A stretch of 36,454 bases of DNA, taken from the NCBI GenBank assembly GCA_017390585.1, contig JAFPBB010000031.1, positions 1 to 36,454 of the forward strand, in the 5' to 3' direction. Position numbers and translations under genes: made by a program. This document shows, piece after piece, positions 8,338 through 14,388 of the stretch. Every line of letters starts with the position of its first letter. The stretch's first letter is position 1. This DNA is from Tidjanibacter sp. GTDB lineage: Bacteria > Bacteroidota > Bacteroidia > Bacteroidales > Rikenellaceae. The notes under the pieces were generated by a model. The model was not told the DNA's origin, did no database searches, and saw only the letters and a list, made by a program, of their open reading frames with translations.

Positions 8338-8375
8338 TTGGCATCTTGCAGACAACTCATCAATCCAACAACCCC

Positions 8376-8410
8376 TTCGGGCGGGCCAAGAGCGGGCTCG
8401 CCCGAATTAT
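8376..8410 (+). terminator. Probable terminator after the efflux operon
   Basis: An 8-bp stem TTCGGGCG (8376-8383) with CGCCCGAA (8399-8406), a 15-nt loop and then ATTATTTG. The T tract is weak, but the position, 39 bp after the last efflux gene, fits an operon end. Confidence 0.55.
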
Positions 8411-8578
8411 TTGCACTGTAGGCCCCAACACAATCGCCTGATAGACAAACGATTTCTTGTAGCATCGCAAAAAAATGTCATTTATTCTCACTATGCGTGC
8501 AACGTTTTGCCCCGCTTGTGTGTCTATAGATGTGAGAAGGAACTATTTTTTTACTAAACAAATAAAACACGAAGTACT

Positions 8579-9028
8579 ATGAAGAAAACTATTCTCACTA
8601 TGCTCCTTGCGACCCTCGCGTCGCTCTTTGCACTTACCTCCTGCCAGAAAAACGAGGAGCCTGCCGACCTGATTGTAGGCACCTGGACTCTCTCGTCGAT
8701 GAACATCTCCGCCAATGGCGTTTCGATGGATATAGACCCCGCGCAGATGGGCGTGGAGTATGAGTTCATCTTCAAGAGCGACGGCTCGATGCAGATGAAT
8801 ATCTACGAGGGCGAGGATGGCGAGACCCTCTATGCCAACTACGACATTCTCAGCAACTCGGAGAAGATGGTGCTCAACATCTACAGCGATGGCGAGACCA
8901 CCACTACGAATGTTCTCCAGCTCGACAGCACCACCCTCGTGCTGAACTTCTCCGAGCAGGAGGCAGAGGAGGCCGCAATGGACATCACCCTCACATTCAC
9001 CAAGGGACGAGTTCACCCTCTGAATTAA
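8579..9028 (+). CDS. Small lipoprotein, lipocalin-like
   Basis: A 149-residue predicted lipoprotein. The signal peptide ends in a lipobox, LTSC with Cys22, so it is exported and lipid-anchored. The mature part starts with ADLIVGTWTLSS, the GxW-type opening of lipocalin-like domains in Bacteroidetes, and the rest is a run of beta strands (for example EYEFIFKSDGSMQMNIY and MVLNIYSD) with acidic turns. A small beta-barrel that binds a ligand is plausible, but nothing shows which one. It has 241 bp of spacer in front and an intrinsic terminator 31 bp behind, so it seems to be its own transcript. I can place no clear promoter; a TTTTG at 8505-8509 lacks a well-spaced -7 box. Confidence 0.75.
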   Translation: MKKTILTMLLATLASLFALTSCQKNEEPADLIVGTWTLSSMNISANGVSMDIDPAQMGVEYEFIFKSDGSMQMNIYEGEDGETLYANYDILSNSEKMVLNIYSDGETTTTNVLQLDSTTLVLNFSEQEAEEAAMDITLTFTKGRVHPLN

Positions 9029-9059
9029 CCACGCGGATGGATAATCATCCGGGAAAGAG

Positions 9060-9084
9060 AGGGGGCTACAACAGCCCCCTTTTT
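9060..9084 (+). terminator. Rho-independent terminator of the small lipoprotein gene
   Basis: An 8-bp stem AGGGGGCT (9060-9067) with AGCCCCCT (9073-9080), loop ACAAC, then a T run to 9084. Confidence 0.85.
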
Positions 9085-9131
9085 CGTGCCCCCCAACTCC
9101 CTAAAAATCACACACATTTTGGGTTTTGAGT

Positions 9132-9161
9132 TTTGAATTCCGAATTTTCTTTTTATCTTTG
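9132..9161 (+). promoter_or_regulatory. Promoter of rpsP-rimM
   Basis: TATCTTTG at 9154-9161 with TTTG at 9132-9135 (18-nt spacer) fits the Bacteroidetes promoter pattern. A second TTTTG at 9124-9128 lies further away. The predicted start is near 9167, giving a leader of about 85 nt. Confidence 0.75.
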
Positions 9162-9165
9162 CGGG

Positions 9166-9221
9166 CTCATTGGGCCTTCGTGCAAGGCCTTGAGTGAATT
9201 AATAGACCCTCGGGAAGGGTC
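9166..9221 (+). promoter_or_regulatory. Structured 5' leader of rpsP
   Basis: Two clean hairpins fill most of the untranslated leader. The first pairs CTCA (9166-9169) and GGCCTT (9173-9178) with AAGGCC (9184-9189) and TGAG (9191-9194). The second pairs GACCCT (9205-9210) with AGGGTC (9216-9221) around CGGGA. Many ribosomal protein operons carry leaders that bind their own product. Whether this one does is inference, and I match it to no known family. Confidence 0.45.
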
Positions 9222-9253
9222 GCAATAGACTAACAATCAAAACATTACACACA

Positions 9254-9769
9254 ATGTCTGTAAAAATTCGTTTGGCTCGCCACGGTAAAAAAGGTTATGC
9301 TTTCTACCACATCGTAGCCGCTGACAGCAGGGCACCCCGCGATGGTAAATTCATCGAGAAACTCGGTACCTACAACCCCAACACCAACCCCGCAACCATC
9401 GAGCTCAACTTCGAGAGCGCTTTGGCTTGGTTGCAGAAAGGCGCACAGCCCACTGACACTTGCCGTGCAATCCTTTCGTACAAAGGCGTACTCTACAAGA
9501 AACACCTCCTCGGTGGTGTGGCTAAAGGCGCTTTCGACGAGGCTACCGCAGAGGCTAAGTTCAACAAGTGGATGGGCGAGAAAGAGGCAAAAATCGCCGC
9601 TAAGAGTGGTAAAATCGCTGCCGACAAAGTAGCTGCTCACAAAGCTGCTGTTGCAGAGGAGACCAAAACCAAAGAGGCTATCGCTGCCCGCATCGCAGAG
9701 AAGAAAGCTGCTGCTGCCGCTGAGGCTGCTGCAGAGAATGCAGAGGAGACCGCTACCGAGGAGGCTTAG
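9254..9769 (+). CDS. rpsP: 30S ribosomal protein S16
   Basis: A 171-residue protein whose first 85 residues are a typical S16: [20 protein letters not shown], then [16 protein letters not shown]16 binds 16S rRNA early in assembly of the small subunit body. S16 is usually 80-100 residues; here a C-terminal extension of about 85 residues is rich in Ala, Lys and Glu ([17 protein letters not shown] at the end) and should form a long charged helix. Such extensions are usual in Bacteroidetes. Codon choice is strongly biased to a few codons (for example GCT, GCA and AAA), more than in the neighbours, which fits high expression. It has its own promoter and leader, and rimM follows 120 bp later. Confidence 0.96.
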   Translation: MSVKIRLARHGKKGYAFYHIVAADSRAPRDGKFIEKLGTYNPNTNPATIELNFESALAWLQKGAQPTDTCRAILSYKGVLYKKHLLGGVAKGAFDEATAEAKFNKWMGEKEAKIAAKSGKIAADKVAAHKAAVAEETKTKEAIAARIAEKKAAAAAEAAAENAEETATEEA

Positions 9770-9799
9770 TCTTTCCGCGTAGTCAAGGGAGGGGCAGAG

Positions 9800-9879
9800 A
9801 TAAGGCAGTTTGCAGTATCACACCCAAGCAAAGGAGAGGATAAGGCAGTTTGCAGTGTCACACCCAAGTAGAGAGGAGA
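9800..9879 (+). repeat. 40-bp tandem duplication between rpsP and rimM
   Basis: Two head-to-tail units of 40 bp, 9800-9839 and 9840-9879, both with TAAGGCAGTTTGCAGT and TCACACCCAAG and differing at only a few positions. The units contain no start codon, no stable hairpin and no T run. The second unit ends in the purine-rich AGAGGAGAG that can serve as ribosome binding site for rimM. Confidence 0.85.
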
Positions 9880-9889
9880 GGAGAAAAAG

Positions 9890-10432
9890 ATGAAAGGATT
9901 CGCAGTGGCCAAAATCGGCAAGAGCTTCGGCACCAACGGCGAACTCACCATCAACCTCTTCGACACCTTCCCTTCGGACTTCACTATAGAGGAACCGCTG
10001 TTTGTCTATATGGACAACTTGGCGGTTCCTCTTTTTTGTGACCACTTCGAGCGTCGCGGCAAGAGCGGCGGCGTGGTCATCTTCGCCGACTTCGACACCA
10101 CCCATCGCGCCGCAGAACTCATCGGAAAGGAGATCTATATGGGTCTGGAGGAGGAACTCCTCGGCTTGGAGCCCGAAGAGGAGGAGTGGAACGACGAGGA
10201 TGAGGAGCTCTACCTCGAGGATATGGTGGGCTACAGTGCCACCTTTGAGGGCAGGAGCGAGAGGGGCGAGATTGTGGACTTCGAGGAGAGCGATTGGAAT
10301 CCTCTCTTCATCATTGAGATTGAGGGCAGGGAGGTTATGATTCCCGCCGTGGACGACTTCATTGTGGAGTATTCCACCTCGGAGAAGAGCATCCACTTCA
10401 GCCTTCCCGACGGATTGATCGACCTCAATTAG
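9890..10432 (+). CDS. rimM: Ribosome maturation factor RimM
   Basis: A 180-residue protein that binds S19 and helps mature the head of the 30S subunit. The N-terminal RimM beta-barrel (about 1-85) opens with FAVAKIGKSFGTNGELTINLF, and the later PRC-barrel half (about 95-175) includes LEDMVGYSATFEGRSERGEI and a PAVDDFIVEYS strand near the end. The middle is very acidic (LEPEEEEWNDEDEELYLED). The ATG at 9890 is preceded by an AGGAGAGGAG purine run, stronger than most sites in this window. The pairing rpsP-rimM is a known conserved neighbourhood. A strong terminator follows, so the transcript seems to end here without trmD or rplS. Confidence 0.93.
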   Translation: MKGFAVAKIGKSFGTNGELTINLFDTFPSDFTIEEPLFVYMDNLAVPLFCDHFERRGKSGGVVIFADFDTTHRAAELIGKEIYMGLEEELLGLEPEEEEWNDEDEELYLEDMVGYSATFEGRSERGEIVDFEESDWNPLFIIEIEGREVMIPAVDDFIVEYSTSEKSIHFSLPDGLIDLN

Positions 10433-10462
10433 AGAAAAAGAGATTCACCCGAAAAAAGATAG

Positions 10463-10501
10463 TAGCGGCGGACAACTCAAGTTGTCCGCCGCTATTTTTT
10501 T
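10463..10501 (+). terminator. Strong terminator after rimM, probably bidirectional
   Basis: A perfect 15-bp stem (10463-10477 with 10480-10494) with a very tight CA loop, followed by seven T (10495-10501). On the other strand the same stem is followed by CTACTATCTTTTTT, so it may also stop the convergent nucleoside kinase transcript. A 13-bp palindrome GCCGAGCCTCGGC lies nearby at 10529-10541. Confidence 0.85.
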
Positions 10502-10544
10502 GGTAAGAATATTTATCAATCATATAATGCCGAGCCTCGGCCTG

Positions 10545-12215
10545 CTAATCGCCAAACGAGGAGCCTCCGATGAACTCCCTCAGCAGCGAGGTGGGCGGAA
10601 TCTCGTCGCCCGCGAGCGAAGAGAAGTTGTCGATGAACTTCAGCAACCTCACAGCCTCACCATAGACCTCTTCCGTGTCGGGCACATTCTGCAACAGCGG
10701 GGTGACGTGCCTCTTCAGCACGGGCAATTCGTAGAGCAACGAGGAGTTGAACATCACATCGGCATTCTCCTGAAAGGGGAAGATGTACTTCTCCTCGCCT
10801 CGGCGCACACTCTGCCAACGTTTGAGGGTTGCCTCGGCACTTGTGCCACGATAGGCATTGTCGCGCACCATACGTCGTATGAGTCGGTTGTCGGTGGTGT
10901 GGATGCGCGAGAGGTCGTCCATAGAGATGGATGTGAGGCAGGATATGTAGACCTTGAACTTGAGGTTCTCGGCGATTTTTGCGGTGAGCTTGGGATTGAG
11001 CGCGTGGATACCCTCAACGATGAGAATGGAGCGTTCGTTGAGTTGGAGAGGGTTGTCGTGCCACTTGCGACGGCCCGTGATGAAGTCGTAGCGAGGGATG
11101 TCGACCTTCTCGCCGGCAAAGAGTCGTCCGAGGTGGTCGTTGAAGATCACAAGGTCGAGCGCGTCGATGGTCTCGAAGTCGTAGTCGCCATTTTCGTCTC
11201 TCGGGGTATCCTCACGATTGAGGAAGTAGTCGTCGAGAGATATCATTGTGGGCTGGAAACCGAGGATGCGAAGCTGTATGCCGAGTCGCTTGGAGAAGGT
11301 GGTCTTGCCACTCGACGAGGGACCACTGACGAGCACCATACGAGTTCCCTTGGAGGCGTGTGCCTCGGCAATGGTGTCGGCGATGGCGGCGAGTTTCTTC
11401 TCGTGGAAGGCCTCGGCAATCTTTATGAGGTCGCCCCCATCCCCTTCGGCAATCTTGCGATTGAGCTGTCCGATGTTGGCCACACCCATAATGTCCACCC
11501 AATTGCGATACTCGCGGAAGATGTCGAACATCTTATCCTGCGGCACCATAGGCTCGAAGGTGTCGGGCTGGCGGCGCGAGGGGACAGCGATGTAGATGCC
11601 GTTGTAGTAGACCCTCAGGTCGTAGAGATGGATGTAGCTTGTTGAGGGGGCGAGTGCTCCATAGAAGTAGCCTGCCAGGTCGTCGAGAGTGTAGACGGTG
11701 ACGTAGAGGTGGGGACGGGAGGAGATAATCTCCACCTTGTCCTCAAATCCGAGTCGGCGATAGATGTCGAGCACCTCCTCGCGGAGCAGTTTGTGGCGCA
11801 CGATGGGGAGATCGGCGGCAATGATTTCGTCGAGCCTCTGCTTGATGGCGGCCACAATCTCGGGCGTGGAGTCGAGTCCCTCAATCTCGCAGTAGAAACC
11901 CCTCGAGACAGAGTGTGTGATGCGGAAACGACGGCCGGGATAGAGGTCGCGCACAGCTTTGTGGAGCGCAAGGAAGAGGGTGCGCTGATAGACCCTCGAG
12001 CCTTCGAAGTGGGTGATGTCGATGAATCTCACGCTCATAGGCTCGCCCACGCGTGCGTCGAGTTCTCGGATGGAGTTGTTGACATAGGCGGCAAGGAAGG
12101 GGTAGCCACTGGGGCTCTTGAGTTCCTTTGCAATGGAGCCGAGGGTGGTGCCCCACTCCACCTCCATTGTGGTGCCGAGGTTCTCACATACGATTTTGAT
12201 TTTTTCTGTACTCAT
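10545..12215 (-). CDS. Nucleoside kinase with TGS and tRNA-synthetase-like front
   Basis: A 556-residue protein. The C-terminal half is a uridine kinase/phosphoribulokinase-like P-loop domain: LVSGPSSSGKTTFSKRLG with Lys304, then SLDDYFLNREDTPRDENGDYD and a YDFITGRR strand. The N-terminal half starts with a TGS domain (about 5-65, with VEWGTTLGSIAKEL) and continues with a region like the second additional domain of threonyl-tRNA synthetase (about 70-230). There the zinc-type HxxxH is not visible; the site reads LALHKAVRDLYP. The architecture is known from Bacteroidetes and some Firmicutes and is taken to phosphorylate uridine or a related nucleoside, but the exact substrate is not fixed. The frame is open upstream to 12362, but that part is atypical and overlaps the neighbour's promoter, so the ATG at 12215 is preferred. 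Confidence 0.88.
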   Translation of the reverse strand: MSTEKIKIVCENLGTTMEVEWGTTLGSIAKELKSPSGYPFLAAYVNNSIRELDARVGEPMSVRFIDITHFEGSRVYQRTLFLALHKAVRDLYPGRRFRITHSVSRGFYCEIEGLDSTPEIVAAIKQRLDEIIAADLPIVRHKLLREEVLDIYRRLGFEDKVEIISSRPHLYVTVYTLDDLAGYFYGALAPSTSYIHLYDLRVYYNGIYIAVPSRRQPDTFEPMVPQDKMFDIFREYRNWVDIMGVANIGQLNRKIAEGDGGDLIKIAEAFHEKKLAAIADTIAEAHASKGTRMVLVSGPSSSGKTTFSKRLGIQLRILGFQPTMISLDDYFLNREDTPRDENGDYDFETIDALDLVIFNDHLGRLFAGEKVDIPRYDFITGRRKWHDNPLQLNERSILIVEGIHALNPKLTAKIAENLKFKVYISCLTSISMDDLSRIHTTDNRLIRRMVRDNAYRGTSAEATLKRWQSVRRGEEKYIFPFQENADVMFNSSLLYELPVLKRHVTPLLQNVPDTEEVYGEAVRLLKFIDNFSSLAGDEIPPTSLLREFIGGSSFGD

Positions 12216-12255
12216 AGTTGTCGGGGTTTTATGGGGTGAAAATGATTTGTCTACC

Positions 12256-12288
12256 TTTCCAAAGTTACGAAAAAACTTTGTACTTTTG
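12256..12288 (+). promoter_or_regulatory. Back-to-back promoters between nucleoside kinase and nucleotidase
   Basis: On the + strand TACTTTTG (12281-12288) with an imperfect TTTC (12256-12259) 21 nt upstream fits the nucleotidase gene. On the - strand TAACTTTG (12267-12260) fits the kinase gene, though its -33 box is not clear. The two -7 boxes lie only 13 bp apart, so RNA polymerase binding at the two sites should interfere. Confidence 0.55.
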
Positions 12289-12322
12289 TGTAGAATAAAA
12301 ACGAAAAAAAATAAAACCGAGT

Positions 12323-13744
12323 ATGAAACCACTGAAAATTGCCCTTCTGGCCCTCGCCACACTCCTCGGAGTGGTGGCTTGCACCCCCAAGCAGGAGAAC
12401 ATCATCATCATCTCCACCAGCGACATCCACGCCAAACTCGATATGCTGCCACGCCTGGCCACACTCCTCGATGAGGCACGCGCACAAGACACCGCACGAC
12501 TCTTTGTGGTCGACGCCGGCGACCGCTGGACAGGCAACGCCTTCGTGGATATGGCACCCCACGCAGGCCGCCCCATCATCGAGCAGATGAACCGACTCGG
12601 CTACGATGTGGCCACCTATGGCAACCACGAGTTCGATATGGGCCTCGACACGCTCCAGAGGCGCGTGGAGGATGCCGAGTTCGACCTCGTTCTTGCCAAC
12701 GTCAACACCGGCACCACCCCCTGGAAGCAGCCCAAGCCCTACGTCATTAAGCGTGCCGGAGCCCTTCGCGTGGGCTTCCTCGGCATCGTCACCAACTACG
12801 CCAGCGGCCACCCCGATGGCGACGACCCCGTCTATGAGGGCACCGAGTTCTTCTCGCCCGAGTGGACCGCAGAGCGCTACGGCAAGGAGTTGCGCGAGAA
12901 GTGTGACCTGATGGTCATCCTCTCCCACTGCGGACTCGACCGCGACACCACCAACCTCGCCACCGCATTCCCCTATGCCGACCTCATCATCAGCGGCCAC
13001 ACCCACGAGACCTATTCGGGCCGTGTGGGCGACGTGGCCGTGGTTCAGGGCACCAACAAGCTCCGCGCAGTGGGCATCACCACCGCCAAACTCGTAGGCG
13101 GCAAGCTCACGGACCTCCACACCGAATATCGCGCACTGCCCGAGGAGGAGGTGGCCTCCGTGAAAGAGGAGGTGGAGGCCTACCTCCACAACCCCTACCT
13201 CACAGCCTCCATCGGTACGCTCACAGCCGAGGCCTCCAAGCGCGGACTCGCGCAGATGATGGCCGACGAGGGTCGCAAGGTGGCCGGCACCGACCTCGCA
13301 TTCTACCACATTGGCGGCACCCGACTCCACTCACTCCCCCAGGGCGACGTGAGCCGAGCCGACATCTATGAGCTCGAGCCCTTCAAGAGCTACCTCTCCA
13401 TCACCACTATGACCCTCGACGAGATGAAGCAGATGATCATCAACAAGTTCAACGACACCACCAACTACAAAGAGTCGCACCGCGAGGACCTCATCCCCTC
13501 CGGCCTCACCTATCGCATCATCACCAACTCAAAGGGCGACGCTGTGGACGTGAAATTCCGTCCCGAGGTGAAGAAGGAGCTCTACACGGTGGCGATGTCG
13601 GACTATGTCTATGGCAACAAGGTCTATGCCTATCCTCGTCGTCCGGAGAGCGCTCGCACTCCTCTGGTGACCGACTACCTCATCGAGACACTCGCTCGTG
13701 GTCCCTACACTCCCGACAATGCTGCCCGAGTGACAATCGAGTAG
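12323..13744 (+). CDS. 5'-nucleotidase/UshA-like metallophosphatase lipoprotein
   Basis: A 473-residue exported lipoprotein (lipobox VVAC, Cys20). The N-terminal calcineurin-like phosphoesterase domain has all metal motifs: SDIH (Asp34, His36), DAGDRW, GNHE (100-103), ILSHCGLDRD and GHTHE (His226, His228). The C-terminal part (about 290-460) is the 5'-nucleotidase substrate domain, with AFYHIGGTRL and AMSDYVYG. It would cleave phosphate from nucleotides or similar esters outside the cytoplasm. UshA-like enzymes have the same two-domain order, but the substrate cannot be fixed here. It diverges from a nucleoside kinase: one could release nucleosides outside, the other trap them inside. That link is inference. 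Confidence 0.9.
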   Translation: MKPLKIALLALATLLGVVACTPKQENIIIISTSDIHAKLDMLPRLATLLDEARAQDTARLFVVDAGDRWTGNAFVDMAPHAGRPIIEQMNRLGYDVATYGNHEFDMGLDTLQRRVEDAEFDLVLANVNTGTTPWKQPKPYVIKRAGALRVGFLGIVTNYASGHPDGDDPVYEGTEFFSPEWTAERYGKELREKCDLMVILSHCGLDRDTTNLATAFPYADLIISGHTHETYSGRVGDVAVVQGTNKLRAVGITTAKLVGGKLTDLHTEYRALPEEEVASVKEEVEAYLHNPYLTASIGTLTAEASKRGLAQMMADEGRKVAGTDLAFYHIGGTRLHSLPQGDVSRADIYELEPFKSYLSITTMTLDEMKQMIINKFNDTTNYKESHREDLIPSGLTYRIITNSKGDAVDVKFRPEVKKELYTVAMSDYVYGNKVYAYPRRPESARTPLVTDYLIETLARGPYTPDNAARVTIE

Positions 13745-13762
13745 CGTAGCGAACCTATAGTA

Positions 13763-13810
13763 AACAACACACCCCCCGTGAATTGCGACATTCACGGGGG
13801 GTGTGTTGTT
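13763..13810. terminator. Bidirectional terminator between nucleotidase and aroK
   Basis: A perfect 21-bp inverted repeat (13763-13783 with 13790-13810), loop TGCGAC. It lies between two convergent genes, 18 bp past the nucleotidase stop and 20 bp before the aroK stop. T runs are short on both sides (TTGTTACATTG one way, TGTTGTTTAC the other), so stem strength must do most of the work. Confidence 0.75.
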
Positions 13811-13830
13811 ACATTGCTCCAAGCCCTCTC

Positions 13831-14349
13831 CTACCTGCTCTTGGTGAGATAGCGCAATCGGGAGATGATGGTGCGGGAGGGGATGTTGTCGCAGTCGACC
13901 ACCACACTCGCCCGACCATAGAAAGGCTCGCGCTCGGTAAGGGTTGCGGTGACATAGTCGAGCAGCTCCTCCGGTCCGAGTCCCACAATCTTGGGCCTCA
14001 CGATGCGAACGTGGAGCAACCTATCGCGCAGAGCAAGGGGCGACATCTTGAGATAGACCGTCTTACCCATACTATTGAGCAACTCCATATTGTCGCCATA
14101 GCAGGGGGCGCCGCCACCCGTGGCCACCACCACATTGCCCTCCCTCGGGAGAGTCTCGATGGCCACCCTCTCGAGCCTGCGGAACTCCGCCTCACCGAGT
14201 GTGGCAAAAATCTCCGCCACGCTCTGTGTGGAAGCGAGTTGACAGACCCTCTGGTCGAGGTCTATGAAGTCGTAGTCGGAGAGCTGAGAGAGTCCGCGAG
14301 CCACGGTACTCTTGCCACACCCCATAAAACCAACCAAGAAAATCAACAT
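13831..14349 (-). CDS. aroK: Shikimate kinase
   Basis: A 172-residue cytoplasmic kinase that phosphorylates shikimate to shikimate 3-phosphate in aromatic amino acid synthesis. The P-loop is GFMGCGKST (7-15, Lys13). The shikimate-binding region follows with DYDFIDLDQRV (Asp pair), EAEFRRLE, and the glycine motif VVVATGGGAPC. The lid arginine lies in LRDRLLH. Length is normal for the family. It lies 39 bp downstream of parC on the same strand, with no promoter or terminator between, so it is probably the last gene of the plsC-parE-parC-aroK run, ending at the shared hairpin. Confidence 0.94.
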   Translation of the reverse strand: MLIFLVGFMGCGKSTVARGLSQLSDYDFIDLDQRVCQLASTQSVAEIFATLGEAEFRRLERVAIETLPREGNVVVATGGGAPCYGDNMELLNSMGKTVYLKMSPLALRDRLLHVRIVRPKIVGLGPEELLDYVTATLTEREPFYGRASVVVDCDNIPSRTIISRLRYLTKSR

Positions 14350-14388
14350 AGCCCAACGCGCATTACTAAGACTCCGCTATTCACTCGT

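Noticed and set aside
8505..8534. Possible promoter (TTTTG and TAGATGTG) before the small lipoprotein
   Set aside because: One mismatch in the -7 box and a 17-nt spacer, too short for the Bacteroidetes pattern.
12216..12362. Upstream extension of the nucleoside kinase by 49 residues
   Set aside because: It crosses both divergent promoters and part of the nucleotidase gene, and the added sequence is not part of a TGS domain.
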